DNA from: Eisenbergiella tayi | GTDB taxonomy: Bacteria > Bacillota > Clostridia > Lachnospirales > Lachnospiraceae | Direction of reading: 5' to 3' | Assembly (NCBI RefSeq): GCF_001881565.1 | Contig: NZ_MPDJ01000001.1 | Span: 1,317,234 to 1,381,233, forward strand | Length of the DNA: 64,000 bases | Shown here: one piece after another, positions 34,846-43,786 of the stretch | Layout: every line of letters starts with the position of its first letter | How positions within the stretch are numbered: the stretch's first letter is position 1 | Program-made: the position numbers and the translations under genes | The notes under the pieces: model-generated | Databases searched by the model: none | Seen by the model: only the letters and a program-made list of their open reading frames with translations | What the model was told of the DNA's origin: nothing

Positions 34846-36528
34846 TTACTGCATTACTTCCTGTGTCCTGTCATACCATGCCTGCTTTACAGCAACCACC
34901 TCTTCTATTCCCATCTGTTTCAGAGTATCCACGTAAACATCCCATTCACTTAAAGCTCTGTTGCCTGTGATAAATTTCACAACATTTTCTTTTACATATG
35001 TTTCAATATCAGGCCATTTTTCTGTATATACCTTATTCTCTTCATCTGTTCCGATAGCAATGGGAACTCTGTCACTCATAATGTCTTTGAACTCATTATA
35101 AGCTTCTTCAAAATAAGAACCAACATACATAGCCTTAAACGGCTCTCCGCTTTCATTCCCTACAAAATTCGGCCAGGCCCCAATTCCGCGCATTACATCA
35201 ATAGCACTGGTTCCACTATTGGTAACCTTATCTGTAAATACTTTCTGTCCATTTTCTTCGGTAAATGTATCACCTTCAAATCCCCAGTAACGCAGTACTG
35301 CAGATTCTTCGGAGGCATATACCCAGTCAAGCCATTGTACTGCAAGCTTTGGATTCTCACAGTCAATTGTAACGGCATAATAATCATGAAATGACTGTCT
35401 CTTACTGACAGTGGGTTTATTATCCGGATAATTTTCATTGGTTAATGCAGGAATAAACACATAATGTCCATCCGGATTTGTCTCGCTTACCAAATCATCT
35501 TTGCCGATGACATTGTCTGTAGAGGATAAGGTTTGTCCTCCCAGCCTGTCCTGTGAAATCAGAGAATCGGAATCGGAACCATCAGTAGTTGTGCTGAGAA
35601 GCCCTTCATTATACCACTGGTTCAGCGTTGTCAGGCAATCCAGGAATTTCTCATCCATAAGGTCAAAAGCCACAACTCCATCATCGGATACAGACCAGAT
35701 ATCCGTATTATTAAATCCAAAGGCCTCTTTAAATGTATAAAGTCCAAACATCTGATCATTTTGGTAGCCTAAAGGAACTTCATCCTTTTTTCCATTGCCA
35801 TTTGGATCCTGATCCCTGAATGCAACAAGCACATCATGATATTCATCAATGGTGGCCGGCATCTCCAGCCCTAATTTATCAAGCCAGTCTTGTCTTATGA
35901 TATTCCACATTAATACGTAATTATTAATATCAAATTCTGCATGAGGCAGACCATAGATATTTCCATCAGGTGAGGTCATCTGCGCTTCATATATAGGCTG
36001 TTCCTGGAATAATTTCCAAAGATTAGGCGTATCCGTTTCATTTATATAATCCTTAATATTAACCAGAAGTCCCTGGGAACTATAGTCTGCTAATCCTGTA
36101 GTGCCGTTAGGAACACGGATAATATCCGGAAGTTCACTGCCGGACGCAAGTCTCGTCTGAGCTACTGTGTTATAATCGCCGCTGGCAACACATTCCCACT
36201 CCACCTTAACACCGGTGATTTTTTCAATTTCATTTTCTACTGGAAGACCTTCATCAGAATCATAATATGCTGATGCATGCCAGTTTTGATATGTGAGAAT
36301 AGAAAGGGACTCACTTCCTGGATCACATAACGGCAAGGAATAACCTCCTGCATTTTCTGAAGAATCTGCCTCCTGTACGGTATTGCCTTCCGTCGTTTCC
36401 TGTTTGCTTTCCACTGCAGGCTCCGAACTTGCAGCCTCTCCTGTTCCTGAACCAGGCATACATCCTGACAAAATTCCACCAAGCATACCGGCTGTAAGTA
36501 CTAATGCCAATAACTTTTTGTATTTCAT
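34846..36528 (-). CDS. Extracellular solute-binding lipoprotein of a CUT1 ABC transporter (LplA-like)
   Basis: The 560-residue protein starts at 36528 behind a perfect AGGAGGG. It has a lipoprotein signal peptide with lipobox LSGC (KKLLALVLTAGMLGGILSGC), a Ser/Glu/Thr-rich linker and then a large family-1-type binding domain. Its size fits the LplA/YtcQ group, which binds oligosaccharides. It heads the operon that encodes two permeases and four glycosidase-like paralogues, with an AraC regulator divergently transcribed. Confidence 0.93.
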   Translation of the reverse strand: MKYKKLLALVLTAGMLGGILSGCMPGSGTGEAASSEPAVESKQETTEGNTVQEADSSENAGGYSLPLCDPGSESLSILTYQNWHASAYYDSDEGLPVENEIEKITGVKVEWECVASGDYNTVAQTRLASGSELPDIIRVPNGTTGLADYSSQGLLVNIKDYINETDTPNLWKLFQEQPIYEAQMTSPDGNIYGLPHAEFDINNYVLMWNIIRQDWLDKLGLEMPATIDEYHDVLVAFRDQDPNGNGKKDEVPLGYQNDQMFGLYTFKEAFGFNNTDIWSVSDDGVVAFDLMDEKFLDCLTTLNQWYNEGLLSTTTDGSDSDSLISQDRLGGQTLSSTDNVIGKDDLVSETNPDGHYVFIPALTNENYPDNKPTVSKRQSFHDYYAVTIDCENPKLAVQWLDWVYASEESAVLRYWGFEGDTFTEENGQKVFTDKVTNSGTSAIDVMRGIGAWPNFVGNESGEPFKAMYVGSYFEEAYNEFKDIMSDRVPIAIGTDEENKVYTEKWPDIETYVKENVVKFITGNRALSEWDVYVDTLKQMGIEEVVAVKQAWYDRTQEVMQ

Positions 36529-36740
36529 AACATTCCCTCCTTGATTTGTAAACATCCCCATTTTGTTTTAGCAATACTGAATGTTTCCTGATACTTTTCT
36601 TGTAATTACATAGATTTCGAAAATAAATTGTATTTATGAAAAAACTGAACTAATGTAACAAGTTAAGAATCTCTTTTATACCGAGACTTTTTGTACAATA
36701 TATTCATTTTTTTCTGCCGGCTATCAATTTATTTATAACT

Positions 36741-36746
36741 ATTATA
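36741..36746 (-). promoter_or_regulatory. Putative -10 element of the oligosaccharide ABC operon
   Basis: A perfect TATAAT on the minus strand (36746-36741). The -35 region 17 bases upstream reads TTTTGA and is weak, fitting activation by the divergent AraC regulator. The implied leader is about 200 bases. Confidence 0.4.
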
Positions 36747-36869
36747 CAATTTTATACATTCCATCAAAATGCATAAACGTATTAAAATGTATCATTTAGA
36801 AACTTGTTTCAGATACAGTAATTTTTTTTCCTAGAATACTGTTTTTCCTACTTCTTATGCTTTTTACTA

Positions 36870-36898
36870 TTGAATTGTAGTATTTTATGGTCTATAAT
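36870..36898 (+). promoter_or_regulatory. Sigma-A promoter of the AraC regulator gene
   Basis: TTGAAT (36870-36875) and TATAAT (36893-36898) with 17-base spacing. The predicted leader to the ATG at 37012 is about 107 bases. The whole 36529-37011 gap is very AT-rich and holds only divergent control signals. Confidence 0.65.
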
Positions 36899-37011
36899 TT
36901 ATAAAAAGGGATACAACTTCTAGTAGCAAAACACATACAACCTTATTTTTCCGGATATTTTTTGTATCAAAAAATTACTTTTTGTATTAATAAAGACAGG
37001 ATGTGAATAAA

Positions 37012-37914
37012 ATGCCTCAATGCCTTGCCTACATGATCAATATAGCTAATCCCTTAATGTTTAACAGAACCGGAAAATTTGAAGCCCTCTCCTCTAAATG
37101 GACACATAGTGTACAGACTACGGAGGATTATGAACTTATTGTTGAAACAGAAGGGAACCTGTACCTTCAGTATCAGGATGTTAAATATACGGTAACTCCC
37201 GGACAGTATCTTCTGCTTCAGCCTCCTTCATCAAAACCGAGTGATGAAAAAAGAATCCGCAGGGGATTCCGTGAATCAGAATGCAGTTTCTATTGGATGC
37301 ACTTCTCCTGTCAACGTGCCTATCCCGTATCAGGACTTATCCCCAGTAAAATTGACGGCGGAAGAAATGATATTCTTCTTCCAGTTCAGAAAACACTTCT
37401 TTATCCGGAACGTGTACTGCTTCTTATGAGACAACTGCAAAATTGTGTTCGTACCGGTTATGATACCCATTATATGGATTATATGACCACCTTAATTATC
37501 AGCGAAATTTCCAACCAGCACATAATTTCTCTCACTGAAAAAAAAGATGCAGATACCCCCAATATTCCTCTTCAGAAACAGCTTTATAATGATATTGTTG
37601 ATTACATAAACTATTTTATAAGTGATAATCTGAAGGTATCAAGTATCGCTTCTCATTTTGGCTACAATGAAAAATATCTTTCCCGTTATTTCAGAGAGAC
37701 ATCAGGAATAAGTCTGAAGCAGTATATCCTCTCTCAGAAAATAGAAAGAGCAAATTTCCTGCTCAGCGACACTAATATGAGCGTCACTTCAATCGCTGAT
37801 TCCCTTGGTTTTTCTAATTATCACAATTTTGCCCGGACTTATAAGAACATTACTTCCATGACTCCTTCGGAATATCGAAATACATATGCAAAAAGAATTG
37901 TAAACCATCATTGA
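37012..37914 (+). CDS. AraC family transcriptional regulator
   Basis: The 300-residue protein has an N-terminal cupin-like sensing region (EGNLYLQYQDVKYTVTPGQYLLLQP) and a C-terminal AraC DNA-binding domain with two helix-turn-helix motifs (LKVSSIASHFGYNEKYLSRYFRE and MSVTSIADSLGFSNYHNFARTYK, then MTPSEYR). The ATG at 37012 was preferred over the GTG at 37003 because AGGATGTG is correctly spaced only for the ATG. It is divergent from the oligosaccharide ABC/glycosidase operon and is most likely its activator. Confidence 0.93.
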   Translation: MPQCLAYMINIANPLMFNRTGKFEALSSKWTHSVQTTEDYELIVETEGNLYLQYQDVKYTVTPGQYLLLQPPSSKPSDEKRIRRGFRESECSFYWMHFSCQRAYPVSGLIPSKIDGGRNDILLPVQKTLLYPERVLLLMRQLQNCVRTGYDTHYMDYMTTLIISEISNQHIISLTEKKDADTPNIPLQKQLYNDIVDYINYFISDNLKVSSIASHFGYNEKYLSRYFRETSGISLKQYILSQKIERANFLLSDTNMSVTSIADSLGFSNYHNFARTYKNITSMTPSEYRNTYAKRIVNHH

Positions 37915-37963
37915 ATTTATACCGGACTGATAACCGGCTTTCTTCCTACTTTATCTATAGGCA

Positions 37964-38001
37964 TAAAAAACCGCCGTCAGCTATATTTCTGGCTGACGGC
38001 G
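37964..38001 (-). terminator. Terminator of the HhH-GPD-like gene
   Basis: On the minus strand CGCCGTCAGC and GCTGACGGCG pair, followed by a TTTTTT run (37970-37965). It lies 39 bases after the stop at 38040 and between convergent genes. Confidence 0.8.
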
Positions 38002-38039
38002 ATTATCTAATAAATTCTGGCAACTGCCTATAAATAACT

Positions 38040-38807
38040 CTATAATTCTACTTGAAATTTTCCTCTGCTCCAAAGCCACATAGGTGTATGGATATCAATA
38101 GGCACCCATTCTGTTCCTTCAAGCAGTTCTTTCCATCGTTGTACTACAATCAACTGTACATCTGAACTTTTTATTTCTTCCGGACTGATAATCCCCAATC
38201 TGGCACTGGCTTGTATTACATGCGTATCAGGGGCAACTGTAATATTTTCTCTGTCCGTAAAACTTACATCTGTATACTTTTCCATTACATACAGCCAGTA
38301 ATTACATATTTTATTACCGCCCAGGTATGGAAAGTCTCTCTTATTTTCTTCTATATATTTTTTTATTTTCCATACGGAATAATTATTATCACGGAATAGA
38401 TTCCGAATATCTCCATCAAACCTGTCTTTTATGGTGCTGCAGATTGTTTTCCATATAACCGGCTGTTTATTCGGTTGTAATGCAACCTTATATTTAACAA
38501 GTATTTCTTTTAGCTGTTCAGCCGGCATACTACATACTTTTTGACAGTCAAATACTGTTCCTGCATCTGCTTCACTGTATAATCGATTTGCACACTCCCA
38601 AAGGACATATGAATTTCTTTGATAGTTTAAAGCCATGGGCAGAGTAAAATACATATAATTCTCTTTTGATGCCTTATCTAATCCGGGATTCTCATCTTCA
38701 GGCATTTTTTCTCCGCCCAGATATCCCTTTTGATAAGCGGAATAAAGTTTTCGAACCTTATCCCTGATAATGTCTTTCTCTGCCGGCCCATCACTGCCTA
38801 TTGTCAT
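38040..38807 (-). CDS. HhH-GPD superfamily DNA glycosylase-like protein without Fe-S cluster
   Basis: The 255-residue protein is unnamed, but two segments match the helix-hairpin-helix glycosylase core: FPYLGGNKICNYWLYVM (about 159-175) resembles LPGVGRKTAnvv of EndoIII, with the lysine nucleophile position kept (K166), and VAPDTHVIQASARLGII resembles VDTHVxRVxNRLGL with the catalytic Asp (D194). Both residues suggest a bifunctional glycosylase/AP lyase. The C-terminal four-cysteine cluster of EndoIII/MutY is absent. The start at 38807 has AGGGGA seven bases upstream; the frame continues to 38882 through a degenerate repeat, which is probably not translated. An AGOG- or OGG-type enzyme is an alternative assignment. 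Confidence 0.65.
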   Translation of the reverse strand: MTIGSDGPAEKDIIRDKVRKLYSAYQKGYLGGEKMPEDENPGLDKASKENYMYFTLPMALNYQRNSYVLWECANRLYSEADAGTVFDCQKVCSMPAEQLKEILVKYKVALQPNKQPVIWKTICSTIKDRFDGDIRNLFRDNNYSVWKIKKYIEENKRDFPYLGGNKICNYWLYVMEKYTDVSFTDRENITVAPDTHVIQASARLGIISPEEIKSSDVQLIVVQRWKELLEGTEWVPIDIHTPMWLWSRGKFQVEL

Positions 38808-38845
38808 ATTTTCCCCTGCTCCAAAATTATTCTGCCGCTGATACC

Positions 38846-38994
38846 AGACCTTAAGCCGACATCCAATTCGCCCTATTCGCAAACGACTTTGTGCCCATCT
38901 TAAACCTTAAACCGGTACCCAACTCCCCATAATCGCAAACGATTTGGGTCTCACCTTACACCTTAAACCGATACCCAACTCCCCAAATCGTTTC
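38846..38994 (-). repeat. 57-bp tandem repeats derived from the 3' end of the response-regulator gene
   Basis: Three imperfect copies of a segment whose minus-strand sequence encodes the end of the response regulator (GVGYRFKV-stop) lie at about 38959-38994 (the genuine gene end), 38903-38944 and 38846-38887, at a spacing of 57 bp. The outermost copy is the most diverged (GGCGAATTGGATGTCGGCTTAAGG against GGGGAGTTGGGTATCGGTTTAAGG). They fill most of the gap between the regulator and the HhH-GPD-like gene. Confidence 0.75.
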
Positions 38995-39645
38995 AATATA
39001 CTGGGGATTTGCCGTATCCGCCTCAATCTTCTCCCTGATTTTCTTAATATGCACCGTAACGGTAGCGATATCCCCGATAGAATCCATATCCCAGATTTCC
39101 CGGAACAATTCTTCCTTGGTAAACACATGATTGGGATTTTCCGCCAAAAATGTAAGCAGATCAAATTCCTTCGTGGTAAATGCCTTTTCTTCACCGTCAA
39201 TATAAACCCGCCTTGCGGTCTTATCAATGCGTATCCCGCGGATTTCCACGATATCATTGGTTTTCTGCTGGGAACTTACAAGCCTTGTATAACGGGCCAG
39301 ATGAGCCTTTACCCTGGCAACAAGCTCACTGGGGCTGAAGGGCTTCGTCATATAATCGTCCGCGCCAAGGCCCAGACCCCTGATTTTATCAATATCATCC
39401 TTTTTCGCAGATACCATGAGTATGGGAATATTCTTCTCATCACGGATACGGCGGCAGATTTCAAAGCCGTCCATTCCGGGAAGCATCAAATCCAGGATAA
39501 TGAGGTCATAATCTGAGCTTACAGCCCGTTCCAGCCCTTTATCCCCTTCATGTTCTATTTCCACCTGAAAGCCTGACAGCTCCAGATAATCCTTTTCCAA
39601 ATCTGCAATTGCTTCTTCATCTTCAATAATTAATATCTTATTCAT
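38956..39645 (-). CDS. OmpR-family response regulator
   Basis: A 229-residue regulator with a receiver domain (ILIIEDEEAIADLEK, phospho-acceptor in LIILDLMLPGMDGFE, conserved Lys in VSAKKDD) and a winged-helix OmpR output domain ending TIWGVGYRFKV. It overlaps its sensor kinase gene by 8 bp. Sequence and size are close to VanR/RprY-like regulators of Clostridia. No target gene is adjacent; the upstream neighbour across the divergent gap is the perR-like gene. Confidence 0.95.
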   Translation of the reverse strand: MNKILIIEDEEAIADLEKDYLELSGFQVEIEHEGDKGLERAVSSDYDLIILDLMLPGMDGFEICRRIRDEKNIPILMVSAKKDDIDKIRGLGLGADDYMTKPFSPSELVARVKAHLARYTRLVSSQQKTNDIVEIRGIRIDKTARRVYIDGEEKAFTTKEFDLLTFLAENPNHVFTKEELFREIWDMDSIGDIATVTVHIKKIREKIEADTANPQYIETIWGVGYRFKV

Positions 39646-41122
39646 TTTCTTCTGCCTCCCTGTATTTTCTGATTACGAAATGTAAACAGGTTCCTTCTCC
39701 TTCCTTACTGGTTGCCCAGATGTAACCTCCATGGTCTTCAATTATTTTTTTAACGATTGACAGGCCGATACCGCTGCCTCCCATGGCGGAATTGCGGGAT
39801 GCGTCCGTGCGGTAGAAACGTTCAAAAATATTTCCCAGATCCTTGGCCGCTATTCCCTTTCCATTATCATCTATTTCCACCCGGATGGAATCTACCTCAT
39901 CCAGGATTCTTATATTGATAATACCCTTAGGTTTATCAATGTATTTAATGCTGTTTCCGATAATATTGTTGATTACCTTCTTCAGCTGTTCCGGATCCGC
40001 AATAATCCGGGTATCGGGATCCACCAGATTGGAATAATTCAGTTCGATGTTTTTAGACTCCAGGTCAAGCCCCACATCTTCAACACAATCTTGAAAAAAT
40101 TCCGCCACATTAATCCGATGGAAATTATAAGGAATTTTGTTGCTGTCAATTCCCGAATAATAGGTCAGTTCATTGATCAGCCGGTTCATATCATTGGCTT
40201 TATTATAAATTGTTTTAATATAACGGTCTATTTTTTCCGGAGTATCCGCCACGCCGTCCATAATTCCTTCCACATAACCCTTGATAGCCGTAATGGGAGT
40301 TTTCAAATCATGGGAAATATTGCTCACCAGTTCCTTGTTCTGGCGTTCATTCTGTATCTTCTCCTCCGTGGACTCCTTCAGACGCAGGCGCATATCCTCA
40401 TAATTACGGTACAGCTCCCCGATTTCATTGGTATCCTCCGAAGTGAGGGTATACTCAAAGTTCCCTTCGGCTATATTCTGCATGGCCACGTTCAAACGGT
40501 TGATAGGTGCAAATACACTTTTATATATCCATTGGGTGAGAATAATACTTGTTACAATGAGAATAATTACAATAGCAAAAAACATATAGATAAGAAGCGC
40601 CTTGGAGATAACGCTGTTCACTCTTGTAATGATAAAAACGCTTCCCTCCGAACCATCCGAGAACCGGAAATCAATCTGCTTCACCAGCTTCTGCATATCA
40701 TTATAGTAATAACCGGCATTGGTGTCCCGGCTTTCAAATCCATAGGAAGGCAGCCTGCCGAAAATTTTCTGGGTCGCCGTTTCATTCCCCGAATAATATA
40801 TGCCTGTACCTTTTCTTACTAATATATAGGAAGAACGTTTGAAAGCATCTTCATTCATTGCCGCAAGATATTCTTTATCCTCCAGCCTGGACGGATCCGT
40901 TTCCGCAAGCTGCTCAATGTCACAAAAAATATCGTCGGTAATATCGCTGAAGGAAGCGAGAGAATCAGACATGGTACTGTAGTCCGTAGTTTCAAACCCA
41001 TAACTTAAATCAGAATTGTGTATTAAAACAGCGCCGATAGCCAGGAATGCTATCGCCGACAGAAGCAAAGGCAACAGGATTACAGTTAAAAATGTGATAA
41101 TTAACTTCGTTCTGAATTTCAT
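39638..41122 (-). CDS. HAMP-domain sensor histidine kinase
   Basis: The 494-residue kinase has two membrane helices (about 8-30 and 180-205) flanking an extracytoplasmic sensor of about 150 residues, a HAMP linker (VFAPINRLNVAMQNIAEGNF), a HisKA dimerisation domain with NISHDLKTPITAIKGY, and an HATPase domain with N-box NNIIGNSIKY, DNGKGI, RTDASRN and GGSGIGLSIVKKII. The start at 41122 has AGGA upstream; the longer frame to 41236 lacks a ribosome site. It is the partner of the OmpR regulator with which it overlaps. Confidence 0.93.
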   Translation of the reverse strand: MKFRTKLIITFLTVILLPLLLSAIAFLAIGAVLIHNSDLSYGFETTDYSTMSDSLASFSDITDDIFCDIEQLAETDPSRLEDKEYLAAMNEDAFKRSSYILVRKGTGIYYSGNETATQKIFGRLPSYGFESRDTNAGYYYNDMQKLVKQIDFRFSDGSEGSVFIITRVNSVISKALLIYMFFAIVIILIVTSIILTQWIYKSVFAPINRLNVAMQNIAEGNFEYTLTSEDTNEIGELYRNYEDMRLRLKESTEEKIQNERQNKELVSNISHDLKTPITAIKGYVEGIMDGVADTPEKIDRYIKTIYNKANDMNRLINELTYYSGIDSNKIPYNFHRINVAEFFQDCVEDVGLDLESKNIELNYSNLVDPDTRIIADPEQLKKVINNIIGNSIKYIDKPKGIINIRILDEVDSIRVEIDDNGKGIAAKDLGNIFERFYRTDASRNSAMGGSGIGLSIVKKIIEDHGGYIWATSKEGEGTCLHFVIRKYREAEENE

Positions 41123-41303
41123 TGTTATTATTCCTATCCTTCCCTGCATATCCGATGTTATTCTGTCCTGCCAGCAGGATGCAGCGCTTTTCGGACACTG
41201 CTGCTGTTCATCCGGAAAAGCACATCTTGTGAACATTATATCATATTAAGAAATCCTAAATATAAAAACGGCAAAATAAATTTATAAAAAAAGTATAAAG
41301 ATA

Positions 41304-41332
41304 TTGACAAAAAGAATATGCTTTGCTATAGT
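41304..41332 (+). promoter_or_regulatory. Promoter of the perR-like gene, with a putative operator
   Basis: TTGACA (41304-41309) and TATAGT (41327-41332) with 17-base spacing. Directly at and after the -10 is a hexamer array GTAACA-GTAACA-GTTATC (41331-41348), which resembles a three-hexamer Fur/PerR-type box and would allow autoregulation. The operator assignment is inference. Confidence 0.7.
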
Positions 41333-41373
41333 AACAGTAACAGTTATCGTTTTCAACAGAAAGGAGGCGTGAG

Positions 41374-41775
41374 ATGATGCTGAAATACAGCCGTCAACGG
41401 GAAGCCATCAAAGATTTCCTGATGACAAGAAAGGACCATCCGACGGCAGATGTAGTTTACAGCAATGTGAGAACAGAGTTTCCTAACATCAGTCTTGGTA
41501 CTGTGTACCGAAATCTTACGCTGCTGGCAGATCTTGGTGAAATTGCAAGATTACGCGTCGGTGACGGTGTCGACCATTTTGACGCAGACACCAGTCCTCA
41601 TTATCACTTTGTCTGCAGCGACTGCGGAAATGTGATTGATTTAGACATGGACAGCATCGACTATATCAACCAGACAGCCGCTAAAAACTTTAACGGACAG
41701 ATAACCGGCCATATCACTTATTTTTACGGCCTGGGTCCCCACTGTAAAGAGAAAAAGCTGAAAGCTCTCTCTTAA
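41374..41775 (+). CDS. Fur family transcriptional regulator (PerR-like)
   Basis: The 133-residue protein has a winged-helix N-terminus (SRQREAIKDFLMTRKDHPTADVVYSNV, SLGTVYRNLTLLADLGEI) and a metal-binding C-terminus with DHFDADTSPHYHFVCSDCGNVIDLD. The first CxxC of the structural zinc site is present, while near the C-terminus only one cysteine is visible (GPHCKEKK). Position immediately upstream of reverse rubrerythrin supports a PerR-like peroxide sensor. AGGAGG lies six bases before the ATG. Zur or Fur identity cannot be fully excluded. Confidence 0.88.
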   Translation: MMLKYSRQREAIKDFLMTRKDHPTADVVYSNVRTEFPNISLGTVYRNLTLLADLGEIARLRVGDGVDHFDADTSPHYHFVCSDCGNVIDLDMDSIDYINQTAAKNFNGQITGHITYFYGLGPHCKEKKLKALS

Positions 41776-41860
41776 GTTTCAAACAGCCATCCACAACTCC
41801 CGGATAACCGGCGAGTTGTAACAAAATAAAATCATTTTAAATTAAAAGGAGAAAAAGATT

Positions 41861-42403
41861 ATGAAATTTGTATGTCAGGTATGTGGTTATGTTTATGAAG
41901 GCGAAAAAGCACCGGAGAAATGTCCTGTTTGCGGAGCTCCCGCAGAGAAATTCACCGCACAGAGCGGAAAAATGGAATGGGCTGCTGAGCACGTTGTAGG
42001 TGTTGCTCAGGGTGCAAGCGAAGATATTATGGAAGACCTGAGAGCTAACTTCGCAGGAGAATGCTCCGAAGTAGGTATGTACCTTGCTATGGCAAGAGTA
42101 GCTCACAGAGAAGGATATCCTGAAATCGGACTTTACTGGGAAAAAGCTGCTTATGAAGAAGCAGAGCATGCTTCCAAATTTGCTGAACTGCTTGGCGAAG
42201 TAGTAACTGATTCCACAAAGAAGAATCTGGAAATGAGAGTAGAAGCAGAAAACGGCGCAACTGCAGGTAAATTTGACCTGGCTAAGCGTGCAAAGGCTGC
42301 TAACCTTGACGCTATCCATGATACCGTTCATGAAATGGCAAGAGACGAAGCTCGTCACGGCAAGGCATTCCAGGGCTTACTGGAGAGATACTTCGGCAAA
42401 TAA
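41861..42403 (+). CDS. Reverse rubrerythrin (rubredoxin domain N-terminal)
   Basis: The 180-residue protein has a rubredoxin-like iron centre first (CQVCGYVY and CPVCGAP, residues about 5-27) and a ferritin-like diiron domain after it ([50 protein letters not shown]). This domain order defines the clostridial reverse rubrerythrins, which reduce hydrogen peroxide and oxygen using NADH-derived electrons. It has a strong AAAAGGAG site and a codon choice suggesting high expression. It is co-directional with the perR-like gene 85 bp upstream, its likely regulator. Confidence 0.93.
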   Translation: MKFVCQVCGYVYEGEKAPEKCPVCGAPAEKFTAQSGKMEWAAEHVVGVAQGASEDIMEDLRANFAGECSEVGMYLAMARVAHREGYPEIGLYWEKAAYEEAEHASKFAELLGEVVTDSTKKNLEMRVEAENGATAGKFDLAKRAKAANLDAIHDTVHEMARDEARHGKAFQGLLERYFGK

Positions 42404-42441
42404 TTATAAGAACTCCTCCAAGAGATCTATATAAACTACAC

Positions 42442-42492
42442 AAAAGACATCCCGGGTTTCCGTTGGAAACCGGGATGTCTTTTATTTTTTCG
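42442..42492 (+). terminator. Terminator of the perR-rubrerythrin unit
   Basis: AAAAGACATCCCGG(G)TTTCC pairs with GGAAACCGGGATGTCTTTT, with one bulged G, followed by TTTTATTTTTT. Confidence 0.9.
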
Positions 42493-42622
42493 TTTGTGTC
42501 ACATGATTAATGGAACAACAAATATAAAAATAAAACTATATTATATTTACTCAAAATGTTGATGCAAATATGTTGCTTTCTGATATAATAATAGTAAGAA
42601 ATATTGAAAGGAGGAGAAATGT

Positions 42623-43786
42623 ATGCCAGCAATAAATGTTAATATTCAGCCGGAAGTAATTCATTGGGCACTTAGCCAAACTCAAGAATCCAAGCTGGGT
42701 GATAAGCTTATGAAAAATATTAAGCATTGGCTTGATGGCACCAAAACGCCTACTTTCAATCAAATAGAGGATTTCAGTAAAAAATCCAATATTCCGTTAG
42801 GATATTTCTTTTTGCAAACACCTCCCAAAGAATATATACCATTGTTAGAATACCGAACAGTTGATAGTATTCAGTCTGCCAATCCAAGCCGTAATTTAAT
42901 TGACACTATCCATGAGATGGAAGCCGTCCAGGACTGGATGATCAGTTACAGAAAGGACATGGGATTTGACGTATTGCCAATAGTAGGAAGTATGAAGGGA
43001 AGTACTGACATAACGGCAATTGTTGATAAGATTCGTGCTGATTTGGAATTAGATAAGGCATGGTTTGAAAAATGCAATAATATACCCAATGCTTTTAATT
43101 ATATGAGAGGCCTGTTGGAAGAAAACGGTATCGTTGTGATGATGAATGGTATCGTCAATAAAAATACACACAGAGCACTGAATGTAGAAGAGTTCCGTGC
43201 ATTTACTTTGGTAAATGAATGGGCGCCGCTTATTTTTATAAATGCTGCTGATTCTCAGGGTGCGCGTTTATTTTCTTTATTTCATGAAATTGTTCATATA
43301 TGGCTGGGCGAAGATGATTTTTATAATGATATGAGAAGCAGCCCTGACAACATGAAGCAAATAGAATTTATATGCAATGCCGCCGCAGGCGAATTAATGG
43401 TTCCTCAAAAAATTTTTCTTTATAAATGGAATCAAACTGCCGTGGAAGATTTATTTCAGCGGATAAAAACCATCTCTAAATACTTCCTTTGCAGTGAAAT
43501 TGTAATTGCAAGAAAGGCTTTAGATAACAAAAAAATTACTAAGTCCGCATATGACCAAATTGTGGAAAAAGCATTGAATGCATATAAGGCAGCCAGGGAA
43601 AATAAAGAATCCGGCGGTAACTACTATAATACAATGACTTCCAGGCTTGACCGATGTTTTATCAGAGCTTTATGCGAAAGTATAAATATGGGAAGAACTT
43701 CTTATACAGAAGCTTATCGGTTAACAAATACCAGCCGTAAGACTTTTTCAGAAGTGGCTGATCGTCTGGGAGGTGCAGAATGGTAG
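42623..43786 (+). CDS. XRE-type/ImmA-IrrE (COG2856) metallopeptidase, antitoxin-like partner of DUF4411
   Basis: A 387-residue protein with an N-terminal region that looks like a degenerate helix-turn-helix (IKHWLDGTKTPTFNQIEDFSKKSNIPLGYFF) followed by a COG2856 zinc peptidase domain with HEIVH at 221-225 and a downstream NAAAGELMVP helix carrying the third ligand. Such proteins, paired with a DUF4411/PIN-like gene, are usually described as toxin-antitoxin or stress modules. It is preceded by AAAGGAGGAG and an AT-rich promoter region with a TATAAT, and overlaps the next gene by 7 bp. Confidence 0.88.
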   Translation: MPAINVNIQPEVIHWALSQTQESKLGDKLMKNIKHWLDGTKTPTFNQIEDFSKKSNIPLGYFFLQTPPKEYIPLLEYRTVDSIQSANPSRNLIDTIHEMEAVQDWMISYRKDMGFDVLPIVGSMKGSTDITAIVDKIRADLELDKAWFEKCNNIPNAFNYMRGLLEENGIVVMMNGIVNKNTHRALNVEEFRAFTLVNEWAPLIFINAADSQGARLFSLFHEIVHIWLGEDDFYNDMRSSPDNMKQIEFICNAAAGELMVPQKIFLYKWNQTAVEDLFQRIKTISKYFLCSEIVIARKALDNKKITKSAYDQIVEKALNAYKAARENKESGGNYYNTMTSRLDRCFIRALCESINMGRTSYTEAYRLTNTSRKTFSEVADRLGGAEW

